DNA from: Limibacter armeniacum
GTDB lineage: Bacteria; Bacteroidota; Bacteroidia; Cytophagales; Flammeovirgaceae
Length of the DNA: 64,000 bases
Assembly (NCBI RefSeq): GCF_036880985.1
Contig: NZ_JBAJNO010000009.1
Coordinates: 3,198,501 to 3,262,500 of the forward strand
Direction: 5' to 3'
A program made the translations under genes and the position numbers. Below are positions 46,124 through 55,901 of the stretch, piece after piece (position 1 is the stretch's first letter; the number at the start of each line of letters is the position of its first letter). A model generated the notes under the pieces. It did no database searches and was not told the origin of the DNA. It was given only the letters and a program-made list of their open reading frames with translations.

Positions 46124-47398
46124 ATGATGGACTTGAAAGAAAGAGACAGGAAGTACGTATGGCACCCGTTTACGCCACAACGTCCTCAACCAGAAATTTT
46201 GCCTGTCAAGAAAGCTTTTGACTGTACACTGGTCTTGGAAGATGGTCGTGAAGTGATTGATGCGATCTCATCTTGGTGGGTCAACCTGCATGGGCATGGT
46301 AACAAGTATATTGCTGAAGCAGCAGCAAAGCAGGCAAGAGAACTGGAACATGTGATTTTTGCTGGTTTTACGCATGAGCCTGCAGTACAGTTGGCAGAAA
46401 GACTGATCGGTGTTTTACCGGGTGATCAGGCTAAAGTATTTTACTCTGACAATGGCAGTACAGCTACAGAAGTAGGGATGAAGATGGCTTTCCAGTATTT
46501 TTGGAACAAGGGGGAGCAGCATCGCCGTAGAATTATCTCCTTCGAGGGTGCTTATCATGGAGATACATTTGGAGCTATGTCGGTAGGAGATCGAGGACCA
46601 TTCAGTCAGCCCTTTTTTCCATACCTGTTTGATGTAGATGCGATCCCTTATCCAGAGTCAGGGAAAGAATACAGAACCATAGAGCAGTTCAGGGAAGTAG
46701 CAGAGCGAGGAGATGTAGCCGCGTTTATTTATGAACCATTGGTACAAGGTTCAGGAGGTATGCGTATGTATTCACCAAAAGTACTGGATGAGCTGTTGTC
46801 CGTAGCCAAGGAACATGGTATTCTTTGTATCGCTGATGAGGTTATGACAGGGTTTGGCAGAACAGGAAATCTGTTTGCGTCAGAATATATGGAACACAAG
46901 CCTGATATAATGTGCCTTTCAAAAGGTCTGACAGGAGGTACATTGGCTTTAGGAGTGACTACATGTGTGGAAAAGGTTTATGAGGCATACCTTCAGGAAG
47001 ATATTATGAAGACCTTCTTTCATGGGCACTCATTTACCGCTAATCCAATTGCTTGTGCAGTAGCCAATGCTAGCTTGGATATGCTACTTTCTCTTGAATG
47101 TCAGGACAGTATTCAGGAAATAGTGAAAAGACATGAGGTATTTGCTGAGAAAGCCCAAAGCTTTGCTTTTGCGAAGAATATCAGACAGCGAGGTACCATT
47201 TTGGCTTTGGAATATGATGCTGGAGAACAAGCTTCGTATTTTAATAAATCAAGGAATTATTTGTACGAATCATTTTTGAAAAAAGGTATATTGCTTAGAC
47301 CTTTGGGCAATGTGGTGTATATTTTGCCACCTTATGTCATTTCCGAAAAGGAACTGAATGCTGTATATGCAGCAATTGAAGATGTTTTTAATCAATAA
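46124..47398 (+). CDS. bioA: Adenosylmethionine-8-amino-7-oxononanoate aminotransferase
   Basis: A 424-residue PLP aminotransferase that makes 7,8-diaminononanoate. YVWHPFTPQ near the start, SSWWVNLHGH, SYEGAYHGDTFG-type motif seen as FEGAYHGDTFG, and the PLP lysine in CLSKGLTGG are all typical of BioA. ATG at 46124 is preferred to TTG at 46118. It is the second gene of the bio operon. Confidence 0.95.
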   Translation: MMDLKERDRKYVWHPFTPQRPQPEILPVKKAFDCTLVLEDGREVIDAISSWWVNLHGHGNKYIAEAAAKQARELEHVIFAGFTHEPAVQLAERLIGVLPGDQAKVFYSDNGSTATEVGMKMAFQYFWNKGEQHRRRIISFEGAYHGDTFGAMSVGDRGPFSQPFFPYLFDVDAIPYPESGKEYRTIEQFREVAERGDVAAFIYEPLVQGSGGMRMYSPKVLDELLSVAKEHGILCIADEVMTGFGRTGNLFASEYMEHKPDIMCLSKGLTGGTLALGVTTCVEKVYEAYLQEDIMKTFFHGHSFTANPIACAVANASLDMLLSLECQDSIQEIVKRHEVFAEKAQSFAFAKNIRQRGTILALEYDAGEQASYFNKSRNYLYESFLKKGILLRPLGNVVYILPPYVISEKELNAVYAAIEDVFNQ

Positions 47399-47411
47399 TA
47401 GAATTTAAGAA

Positions 47412-48089
47412 ATGCTCCATTTCAAGAAATGGTCCCGTAAGCCTTATGCCATATTCCATTCATTGGGCAAGCAAATCAAGATAGCAAGACTATCTTCAGA
47501 TATGCTGTGTGCTGTGACGGATGTGGTAAAACAAGAGGCTACATACAGGGACAAGACAGCAGGAGCAGAAGCCGACAGACAGACCGAACATGGGGATGGT
47601 GTAGACCCCTTATGGGAGTTGCTGTTACTGTTGGGGATTTCCCCTGCTACCGAAATTGAGGTAAGTGAACGAATCGGGTCATCGTATGACGTATTCCGTA
47701 ATGGAAACACAATTCCTTTTTTTACCTCTCCTCTAATAAGCATTTCTCCTCCTCTAAGGAAACTGAAATTCATTGATTCTTCTAGTGAAGATATATACCT
47801 GCTTTCTCAAGACAGGCAGGAACATACTATGCCTTTACTTTTTAAAAAATTGATCAATCAGTATCCTTCTAATCATCATGGAGAAATATTCCTTCCGCGA
47901 AAGTACAGCGGTTCAGCTTGCCGAATTGCAGCAAGCAAATATGTACCGCACTTTACACACAACACATCTTCAGGACGAGTCTTTTACCCTCAAAGATGGA
48001 AAAGCTTTACTGAACCTAGTTTCCAACGACTATCTCAATCTGACTACAGATCGGGAATTGTTGGACAGTTTCTATGGCAAGCTAGCTGA
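47412..48089 (+). CDS. Unidentified ORF between bioA and bioF, overlapping bioF
   Basis: A 225-codon frame starts 13 bases after bioA. Residues 2-24 (LHFKKWSRKPYAIFHSLGKQ and on) resemble an N-terminal motif I recall from Bacteroidota TonB-dependent receptors encoded near vitamin genes; EIEVSERIGSSYD near 82-94 also recalls the EVEVS segment there. No barrel follows. The last 70 codons overlap bioF in another frame and look non-coding in composition. It may be a truncated receptor remnant or a short real protein whose true end has shifted. The family link is from memory and unverified. Confidence 0.4.
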   Translation: MLHFKKWSRKPYAIFHSLGKQIKIARLSSDMLCAVTDVVKQEATYRDKTAGAEADRQTEHGDGVDPLWELLLLLGISPATEIEVSERIGSSYDVFRNGNTIPFFTSPLISISPPLRKLKFIDSSSEDIYLLSQDRQEHTMPLLFKKLINQYPSNHHGEIFLPRKYSGSACRIAASKYVPHFTHNTSSGRVFYPQRWKSFTEPSFQRLSQSDYRSGIVGQFLWQAS

Positions 48090-49092
48090 ACAGAATTGGA
48101 CTGATTTCAGGTTAGGTGCAGCATCATCACGGCTATTGGGTGGTAACCATGAGCTTTACAGTCAACTTGAGAGTGTGGTGGCTAAAAGCTATAACAGAGA
48201 GGCTGCTTTACTCTTTAACAGTGGCTATCACGCTAATTTGGGGGTGTTGCCTGCGCTTACCCAAAAAGGAGACCTTATTCTTTCTGATAAGCTCAACCAT
48301 GCCAGCATAATAGATGGAATACGCCTTTCTGAAGCAGATGTAATGAGGTACAGGCATTTGGACTATACCCATTTGGAAACACTGTTGAAGAAATATCGCC
48401 ATCAATACAGGAATGTAGTGATTGTGACAGAGTCCGTGTTTAGCATGGATGGAGACCTTGTTGACTTACATGCATTGGTCAGCTTAAAGGAAACTTACAA
48501 TACACTATTGTATGTAGATGAGGCACATGCAGTGGGGATATTTGGGAATAAGGGTTTAGGGCTTTGCGAATTCCAGAATGTGATCGGGCAGATAGATGTG
48601 ATTGTTTGCCCTTTGGGGAAAGCAGTCGCCTCTTATGGAGCACTGGTTGTAACGGATGAGTTGATTCGAAACCTTCTTATCAACCGTTCAAGAACACTAA
48701 TTTTTTCTACTGCATTACCTCCTGTTCAGGTCCAATGGTCTCTTCATGTTTGGGGACAATTGCCGAAGCTAACTGAAAGGAGGAAAGCATTGAGAGAGAA
48801 TAGCCTTTGGCTTCGGTCACAGCTTGAGCTGCAAGGGTGGTTAATGCCTTCCTCTAGTCATATCATCCCTGTTATTACAGGAGAAGTGAAAGGTGCGATT
48901 TCATTAGCTGAAAAGCTGGAAAGCTACCACTATATGACTTTACCGGTAAGACCACCAACTGTCCCTGTAAATCAGGCAAGGTTACGCTTGTCTCTCACAT
49001 CATCTATCAGCAAGCAGCAGCTTTTGCCATTGCTGAGTTGCACTGGAGAGATAGTAAAACATCTGAACCAACAGAAAACGATTCAACCATGA
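47878..49092 (+). CDS. bioF: 8-amino-7-oxononanoate synthase
   Basis: A 404-residue PLP enzyme that condenses pimeloyl-ACP with alanine. NDYLNLT near residue 52, GAASSRLLGGNHELY near 82-96, YVDEAHAVGIFG near 212 and the PLP lysine in CPLGKAVASYGA near 247 are visible. The last of these is usually TLGKAFGSYGA, so this copy is slightly divergent. Its stop overlaps the bioG start (ATGA). Confidence 0.93.
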   Translation: MEKYSFRESTAVQLAELQQANMYRTLHTTHLQDESFTLKDGKALLNLVSNDYLNLTTDRELLDSFYGKLAEQNWTDFRLGAASSRLLGGNHELYSQLESVVAKSYNREAALLFNSGYHANLGVLPALTQKGDLILSDKLNHASIIDGIRLSEADVMRYRHLDYTHLETLLKKYRHQYRNVVIVTESVFSMDGDLVDLHALVSLKETYNTLLYVDEAHAVGIFGNKGLGLCEFQNVIGQIDVIVCPLGKAVASYGALVVTDELIRNLLINRSRTLIFSTALPPVQVQWSLHVWGQLPKLTERRKALRENSLWLRSQLELQGWLMPSSSHIIPVITGEVKGAISLAEKLESYHYMTLPVRPPTVPVNQARLRLSLTSSISKQQLLPLLSCTGEIVKHLNQQKTIQP

Positions 49093-49805
49093 AAAAAGAG
49101 TGGATTCAAAAAGGAAAAGGTGATCGGCTGTTAGTCTTTTTTGCAGGGTGGGGGCAGGATGTACATCCATTTAGTCAATTGCAAGCTGAGAACTGGGATG
49201 TGCTGATGCTGTATGACTATAATGACCTAAACCTCCCTGTTGCGAAAAGTGAGATAAGTAGGTACAAAAATGCAGAACTGGTGGCTTGGTCTTTAGGAGT
49301 CTGGGTAGCCTCACAAATGCCAACAGAATGGCTTTCAAGCTTTCGGACTCGAATAGCGGTAAATGGAACATTGATGCCAATAGATGAGCATCTTGGGATA
49401 CCTCCTGTGATTTTCGATGGTACCATTGCTAACTTTTCTCAGGTAACAAGGCAAAAGTTCTTCAGAAGAATGTGTGGTAGTTATTTTCAACAATACCAGA
49501 AGTTTAGTCCATTGAGGTCTTTAGAAAGTCAATGCGAAGAACTGAAACAGTTTAGAATAAAGGTCGCAGACGAATGGATTAGTTCAAGTGCTTTTGATAA
49601 GGCTTTGGTGTGCAGTGAAGACCTTATTTTTCCTGCAAAACATCAGCTGCAATTCTGGGGTGAGGAGCTGAATGTACCTACCAAGCAGTTGCCTTTGCCT
49701 CATTTTCCATTTTACAGATGGGAAACTTGGGACAGTATGATGGTGGAGTTACTGTCTCCAGAAGGGTTCTTTTTGAGGCAAGATAAAGTAGCAGAACAAT
49801 GGTAA
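49089..49805 (+). CDS. bioG: Pimeloyl-ACP methyl ester esterase, BioG type
   Basis: A 238-residue alpha/beta hydrolase of the BioG (DUF452) family, which removes the methyl ester to free pimeloyl-ACP and replaces BioH in many bacteria. FFAGWGQD near residues 17-24 is the BioG signature and AWSLGVWVA near 75-83 holds the nucleophile Ser. The start ATG at 49089 overlaps the bioF stop; a longer frame from 49038 lies within bioF. The gene overlaps bioC by 7 bases. Confidence 0.9.
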   Translation: MKKEWIQKGKGDRLLVFFAGWGQDVHPFSQLQAENWDVLMLYDYNDLNLPVAKSEISRYKNAELVAWSLGVWVASQMPTEWLSSFRTRIAVNGTLMPIDEHLGIPPVIFDGTIANFSQVTRQKFFRRMCGSYFQQYQKFSPLRSLESQCEELKQFRIKVADEWISSSAFDKALVCSEDLIFPAKHQLQFWGEELNVPTKQLPLPHFPFYRWETWDSMMVELLSPEGFFLRQDKVAEQW

Positions 49806-50551
49806 CAGTCAGTATTGATAAGCAGCTAGTGGCTGAGCGCTTTCGTAACAATTTTGCTACATATGAAAGTGAGGCAGTTGTCCAGCGACATATGGTAAAT
49901 CGGCTTTTTGGGTTGCTGGAGAATGAATCTGTCAAACCGCAAAGAATACTAGAGATTGGGTGTGGAACGGGTTTCCTGACAAAGAAATTAAAGGCATTAC
50001 CCTTTCATATGTATTGGCTCAATGATTTGGTATTCGAAGCTGTGAACAATTGTCTGAGCCTAGTTGATAGTGCCTTTCCATTGGTAGGAGATATTGAGCA
50101 GAAAGCTTTACCGGAACAGCTGGATTTGGTTGCTTCTAGTGCAACCTTTCAATGGATAGCGAACTTTCCAGCTTTTGCTAAGCGACTTCATAGGCATATG
50201 GCGGTAGAAGGAGTGTTGGCATTTTCAACATTTGGACCTGCCAATATGCAAGAAATCCGAGCATTGACTGGAGCAGGTTTAGACTATCCATGTTTGCATG
50301 AACTTACGGATATGCTCAGTCCCTATTTTGAGATAAGCCAAGCTGAGCAAGAACAGCAAGTACTCGTCTTTGAAAACCCAATTGAAGTGTTGAAACATTT
50401 GAGGCAGACAGGCGTCACGGGTTTGAGTAGGCAACATTGGGGGAAGGAACAACTCCGACATTTTTGTGAATCCTATCAAGACAGATTCAGCATAGCAGGA
50501 GGAGTAAAGCTCACCTACGAACCAATATACATTGTAGCTAAAAAGATTTGA
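49799..50551 (+). CDS. bioC: Malonyl-ACP O-methyltransferase
   Basis: A 250-residue SAM-dependent methyltransferase that starts pimelate synthesis by capping malonyl-ACP. The SAM-binding motif is ILEIGCGTGFLT (about residues 45-56); ATFQWIANFP near 115 and LAFSTFGPANMQEI near 140-153 are BioC marks. It is the sixth gene of the operon, overlapping bioG and 21 bases before bioB. Confidence 0.92.
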   Translation: MVTVSIDKQLVAERFRNNFATYESEAVVQRHMVNRLFGLLENESVKPQRILEIGCGTGFLTKKLKALPFHMYWLNDLVFEAVNNCLSLVDSAFPLVGDIEQKALPEQLDLVASSATFQWIANFPAFAKRLHRHMAVEGVLAFSTFGPANMQEIRALTGAGLDYPCLHELTDMLSPYFEISQAEQEQQVLVFENPIEVLKHLRQTGVTGLSRQHWGKEQLRHFCESYQDRFSIAGGVKLTYEPIYIVAKKI

Positions 50552-50572
50552 CAATCACTAACCAAAACAAAT

Positions 50573-51559
50573 ATGCAAGACATTTCAACAATCAGAAATA
50601 ACTGGACTAGAGAAGAAATTACAGAAATTTATAACACTCCTATTATGGAGTTGATGTATAGGGCTGGAACTGTGCATCGTGAGTTTCATGACCCGAATGA
50701 GGTACAGGTTTGTACATTGCTTTCTGTCAAAACAGGTGGTTGTAAAGAAGACTGTTCATACTGTTCGCAATCAGTTCGTTACAATACACATGTAAAGCCT
50801 GAAAAAATGATGGGAGCAGATGACATTATCGTAAAGGCAAAACAGGCAAAACAAGCAGGAAGTACACGCTTCTGTATGGGTGCTGCATGGAGAGAAGTGA
50901 GGGAAAACCGTGACTTTGATACTTTGTTGAATGTGGTTTCGGAAGTGAACGGGATGGGAATGGAAGTATGTGTTACGCTTGGAATGGTTAACGAGCAGCA
51001 GGCCCAGAAACTCAAAGAGGCAGGGCTGCATGCTTACAACCATAACTTGGATACAGGTAAAGAATATTATGATAAGGTAATTACCACCCGAACATTTGAT
51101 GACCGTCTGGATACGATTCACAATTTGCAGAAAGCCAATGTCAATGTATGTTCAGGGGGAATAATTGGCTTGGGAGAACAGCATGAAGACCGAATCAGTA
51201 TGTTGCATACCTTGTCTACTTTGCCAAAGCATCCAGAGTCAGTACCTGTCAATGCGTTGGTGGCAGTGGAAGGAACACCTATGGAAGGGAACGAACGTGT
51301 ACCGGTATGGGATATGGTAAGAATGATTGCCACTGCACGGATCTTGATGCCTAAAGCGATGGTCAGGCTTTCGGCGGGAAGAAAGGAGATGCCACTGTCA
51401 GAGCAGGCGATGTGCTTTATGGCAGGAGCCAATTCTATCTTTGCTGGAGACAAGTTGCTGACTACCCCAAATCCGGAGAAAAATGATGATAATCATATGT
51501 TTAGGATTCTTAACTTGAAGCCTAGAGTAGCTTTTAAAGGGGAAGGTGCCCATGTTTAA
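50573..51559 (+). CDS. bioB: Biotin synthase
   Basis: A 328-residue radical SAM enzyme that inserts sulfur into dethiobiotin. The 4Fe-4S motif is CKEDCSYC (about residues 56-63), followed by the CMGAAWR, YNHNLDT and SAGRKEM stretches of BioB, the last holding the Arg of the 2Fe-2S site. It ends the biotin operon and a strong terminator follows. Together the operon covers all steps from malonyl-ACP to biotin except shared fatty-acid enzymes. Confidence 0.96.
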   Translation: MQDISTIRNNWTREEITEIYNTPIMELMYRAGTVHREFHDPNEVQVCTLLSVKTGGCKEDCSYCSQSVRYNTHVKPEKMMGADDIIVKAKQAKQAGSTRFCMGAAWREVRENRDFDTLLNVVSEVNGMGMEVCVTLGMVNEQQAQKLKEAGLHAYNHNLDTGKEYYDKVITTRTFDDRLDTIHNLQKANVNVCSGGIIGLGEQHEDRISMLHTLSTLPKHPESVPVNALVAVEGTPMEGNERVPVWDMVRMIATARILMPKAMVRLSAGRKEMPLSEQAMCFMAGANSIFAGDKLLTTPNPEKNDDNHMFRILNLKPRVAFKGEGAHV

Positions 51560-51583
51560 GCGACTTTGTTAAAGAGTTAAATT

Positions 51584-51619
51584 AAGCCCTCTTGTAATAA
51601 TCTAAAGAGGGCTTTTTTA
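51584..51619 (+). terminator. Intrinsic terminator of the biotin operon
   Basis: AAGCCCTCTT and AAGAGGGCTT pair perfectly over 10 bp around an 11-base loop, followed by a T-run. Confidence 0.92.
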
Positions 51620-52081
51620 TGTCCAAAAATCTTTAGCGAATTTTCGTTTTTCCATTGTTGGTTCAAAAAATCAACTTCATAAAAGTTAAAAAAAGTTAAA
51701 ATAAAATTTCAGTGACTTAAGTTACTCACTCAAAGTGATTTTAATGTTCCTAACACACTTAACAAAGCATATTTGTTCTTACTCACTTAGGGAGATAGAT
51801 AATTTTAGAAGTGTAACTTTATCTTAGAATAATATTCTGTAAGTTACTTTTCGCCACTTAAAATATTTTTTAAATGTAAAAATAACCTTAATATTATTTT
51901 AATATTGAGCTGTTTGTTAGTGAAAAATTTCTTCCTCATGTTTGTATTGTCAGACAACGACAAAGGGACTACAAAATCAAATAATCTAAAGTCCTGATTT
52001 ATTAAGATCAAAACCTAACACATTTCGTAGTCTGACTTTTAGAAACAAGAAATTAAGAAATCAAAAATAAAGAGAACAACT
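51620..52081. other. AT-rich intergenic region with promoter and structured leader
   Basis: The region holds a possible promoter at 51913-51944 and, downstream of it, two competing long-range pairings (GTCAGAC with GTCTGAC, and GACTACAAAAT with ATTTCGTAGTC) at 51949-52036. The left half is very AT-rich and shows no feature. Confidence 0.5.
51913..51944 (+). promoter_or_regulatory. Possible promoter of the secreted beta-sandwich protein gene
   Basis: TTTG at 51913-51916 and CATGTTTG at 51937-51944 (one mismatch to TAnnTTTG) are 20 bases apart. The leader would be about 130 bases. Confidence 0.42.
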
Positions 52082-52699
52082 ATGAAAACATTAAAGACAA
52101 TTCTAGCCGTTCTGACACTAAGTATCTTTACACTTATCAATGCAAACGCTGAATACAGACCATTAGGTGGTATTACTTATAGCTTCAAAGTGGCGACAGG
52201 TCAGCAAGTAGCTACATTGGTACTTAAAGACATGGAAGGCAAAGCAGTTGACTTCATCTTGAACAACGCACAAGGTAAAGTGGTAATGCACCGCAAATTT
52301 GAAGGTATTACTGAAACTTCTGCAAAACTGGATTTCGCAGCACTGCAAAAAGGTGAATACACAATGACGCTTCAGTTTGAAGACAACCGTGTAATCAGAA
52401 AACTGGAAATCACAGATGCGAAAACTGTAATCATGAAAGACTACCAGCTGACAAGCAAGGACATGCCATACCAATTCAAGCTGCAAGGCAAAGAATTGAG
52501 CCTGTTCTTCAACAAGCAAGCTGAAAAAGTACTGAACATCACGATTACAAACGAAGTAGGAGAAGAAGTGTACAGCACTCGTTTCGTAAACGGATTCAAG
52601 CCTGTTAAGCAGCTTGACCTGAGACTTTTGGACAGTGGTATCTACTACGTGAAAATCAAAGGCAACGAAACTAACGTAACAGAAACAATTGCTCTGTAA
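52082..52699 (+). CDS. Secreted protein of two tandem beta-sandwich modules
   Basis: A 205-residue protein with a signal peptide (about 1-23, ending NANA). The mature part looks like two copies of one module (about residues 50-115 and 128-205), each with a pattern such as I-T-N-x-x-G-E-x-V-Y, then LDL-x-x-L-x-x-G-x-Y-x-(V/M)-x-(I/L). This resembles DUF3244 and the type A C-terminal sorting domain of type IX secretion cargo, but nothing precedes the modules. Function unknown. The gene is monocistronic, with a strong terminator. Confidence 0.72.
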   Translation: MKTLKTILAVLTLSIFTLINANAEYRPLGGITYSFKVATGQQVATLVLKDMEGKAVDFILNNAQGKVVMHRKFEGITETSAKLDFAALQKGEYTMTLQFEDNRVIRKLEITDAKTVIMKDYQLTSKDMPYQFKLQGKELSLFFNKQAEKVLNITITNEVGEEVYSTRFVNGFKPVKQLDLRLLDSGIYYVKIKGNETNVTETIAL

Positions 52700-52735
52700 T
52701 CAATACAGACATTCATTTTCATACATACACTAAGC

Positions 52736-52770
52736 AAAAAGCCCTACCGATAATCGGTAGGGCTTTTTTT
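52736..52770. terminator. Bidirectional terminator between the secreted protein gene and uvrA
   Basis: AAAAAGCCCTACCGAT and ATCGGTAGGGCTTTTT form a near-perfect palindrome with T-runs on both strands. Confidence 0.92.
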
Positions 52771-52823
52771 GTACAAGAGAAATTCAGTAAAAGGAATATG
52801 CCAGTTACTGAACTAAACCTGTC

Positions 52824-55669
52824 TTACTTTAGCTCCTCTTTGAGGAACTTGGCTGTATAGCTTTTCTTATTCTTTACAACTTCTTCAGGAGTACCTGTAC
52901 AGACAATTGTTCCACCTTCACTACCACCTTCAGGACCAAGATCAATGATATGGTCTGCCACTTTGATCACATCAAGGTTGTGTTCAATAATCAATACGGT
53001 ATTGCCTTTGTCTACCAACTTCTGAACAACATCAAGCAAGTGTTGGATATCCTGAAAATGGAGTCCAGTAGTAGGTTCATCCAGAATATAGAATGTTTTG
53101 CCTGTGTCTCGTTTGGAAAGTTCAGTAGCTAGCTTGACCCTTTGAGCCTCACCTCCTGAGAGGGTTGTGGCATGCTGTCCAAGCGTGATATAACCTAGTC
53201 CTACATCATTCAAGGCTTTTACCTTACGAAGAATTTTAGGTTGGTGCTCAAAGAATTCCAACGCTTGTTCCACGGTCATATCCAATACATCTGAGATGGA
53301 CTTGCCTTTGAAACGAACTTCCAAGGTTTCTCTGTTGTATCGTTTGCCTTTACATGTTTCACAGTCAATATATACATCAGGAAGGAAATCCATCTCAATC
53401 AGTTTCTTGCCGCCTCCCTGACATTCTTCACAGCGACCTCCCTTAACATTGAAGGAGAACCTCCCTGCTTGTAACCCCTAATCTTGGATTCGGGAAGGTT
53501 AGCAAAGATTGCCCTGATATCTGTAAACATACCTGTGTATGTAGCAGGATTGGAACGAGGAGTTCTACCGATTGGTGATTGGTCTACCTCAATGACTTTG
53601 TCTATATGTTCTAAGCCTGAAATCTGCTTGTAGGCTTTCGGTTCCTTCTTTGACCTATAAAAATGTTGGTTAAGAATAGGGTAGAGCGTATCGTGGATCA
53701 GGGTTGATTTACCACTGCCTGATACACCTGTTACACAGATCATCTTGCTGAGAGGAAACTCTACACTGACGTTTTTCAGGTTGTTTCCTGAAGCACCTTC
53801 AATTATCAGCACTTCGCCGCTGCCATTTCTACGTTGGGCAGGTATCTCAATCTGACGCTTTCCTTGCAGGAAGTCAGAGGTCATGCTTTTTTGTTTCAGG
53901 AATTCTGCTGGAGTTCCGGCTGCAATTACTTTACCGCCATGAATACCTGCTCCCGGACCAATGTCAAGGATATAGTCTGATTCAAGCATCATATCCTTAT
54001 CGTGTTCGACAACAATTACAGAGTTGCCCAAGTCACGCAAGTTTTGCAGAGAGTGAATCAGTTTAATATTGTCACGCTGGTGCAAGCCAATACTAGGCTC
54101 ATCTAAAATGTAAAGAACACCAACGAGTTGTGTGCCAATTTGTGTAGCAAGTCTGATACGTTGAGCTTCACCGCCTGAAAGTGTCTTCAGAGGTCTATTG
54201 AGAGTAAGGTAGTCCAACCCTACATCTAAAAGGAAACCGATTCGCTTACGAAGTTCCTTTAATATCTCATGGGCAATGATGTTCTGCTTCTCAGATAGGC
54301 GGGACTCAATACCAACAAACCATTCACTCAAAGTATTGATGTCCATTTGTGCCAATTCGGCAATGTTCTTTTCATCAATCTTAAAGTGTAAAGCCTCTTT
54401 CTTTAGTCGGCCACCATGACAGTCTGGACAAGTATTGATTACCAAAAATTCTTCTGTCCACTCTCGCATCTTTTCTGATTCAGAGTGGCGTTTCAGGAAG
54501 TTGATAACCCCTTCAAAGTCTGTATGCCAATTGGTGCCAGGGTATTTTGTAGATTCCACCTCCACTTCTTCATCAGAGCCGTAGAGCAAGATATCTAATA
54601 CATCTTCTGGAAGCTTGTTAATTGGTGTGGAAAGACTCAGTTTTCTTTTCTTGAGGATTGCCTCGATTTTTTTGAAAATCCAGATATCACGGTATTCACC
54701 AAGAGGCGCAATTCCTCCTCGGCTGATACTTAGCTTTGGATCAGGAATGATGGATTCCTTGGTGATTTCCTCCACTTCACCAATACCGTTACAGGTAGGA
54801 CAGGCCCCATAAGGTGAGTTAAAGGAGAACATGTTTGGTGCAGGTTCATCATAGGATATACCTGATACAGGGTCCATCAAGTGTTTGGAGAAATGTTTAA
54901 CGTTTTTCCCCTCAGCTTCATCCGGAAGGTAAATCATCATGATGCCTTCTCCATGTTGCATAGCCGTCTTGATAGACTGTGTAATGCGGAAGCGGTCTTC
55001 TTCTTTTACAATAACCCTATCCACCACGATTTCAATATCGTGGGTTTTGTAGCGGTCTACCTGCATTTTTGGAACTAGGTCCATTATTTCTCCATCTACA
55101 CGCACTTTCCCGAAACCTTGTTTGCGCAATTGGACAAAAAGTTCACGGTAATGTCCTTTACGTCCTTTGACAACAGGCGCCAGAATGACCATTTTCTTGC
55201 TATCATATTTGTCCATGATTAGCTCAATGATCTGGTCTTCGGTCTGCTTAACCATTTTTTCTCCTGTAACATAAGAGAAGGCTTCGCCAGCCCTAGCATA
55301 CAGAAGTCTTAGGAAGTCATAGATTTCGGTAGTAGTCCCTACAGTAGATCGAGGGTTGCGGGAAGTGGTTTTCTGCTCAATTGAGATAACAGGACTAAGT
55401 CCCTCGATTTTGTCCACGTCAGGCCTTTCCATATTCCCGATAAACGAACGGGCATATGCTGAAAAGCTCTCCATGTAGCGGCGCTGACCCTCTGCATAGA
55501 TAGTGTCAAATGCCAATGACGACTTGCCACTGCCACTGATGCCAGTAATTACGATTAGCTTGTTGCGAGGGAAGCTTACATCAAAGTTTTTGAGGTTGTT
55601 TTCCCTAGCGCCATAAATTGAAATTTGTTCGTCAAATGTTCCGTCCTGTTCTTGCAGGTACTTGTCCAT
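52824..55669 (-). pseudogene. uvrA: Excinuclease ABC subunit A, interrupted by a one-base frameshift
   Basis: The gene is read in two frames: 55669-53399 gives the N-terminal about 756 residues and 53393-52824 continues the C-terminus. Both ATPase halves are present: GISGSGKSS and GVSGSGKST (Walker A), [12 protein letters not shown] and [12 protein letters not shown] (signatures). Near 53459-53466 a minus-strand GGGAGG tract lacks one base. With one base added there, the frame reads [20 protein letters not shown] and joins the downstream part, restoring the zinc-finger cysteines and a normal length of about 948. As written, the protein loses its second signature and Walker B. It may be a true mutation or a sequencing error. 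Start ATG at 55669 is preferred to GTG at 55684. Confidence 0.9.
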
Positions 55670-55901
55670 GCCTTCCGTCTTCACGCGTGATTGTGTTTGA
55701 GTTGTTGCAGATAGACAAAGTTAGGAACATTTGCTTGATATACCACGAAGAGTGTTTATGTGAATCAATATTTATCACTATTCCATTACTGACAGGGCTT
55801 CGGGGTGTTTATATGTTGAACCTATTGGGCTTTTTTACGCTTAACAGAGTATGTGGAGTTGATGAAGAGGGGGATGTCAATTGTAACATAATCAGTGATA
55901 T

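Noticed and set aside
54615-55078. Frames on the plus strand opposite uvrA
   Set aside because: They are shadows of a well-conserved gene in the other strand.
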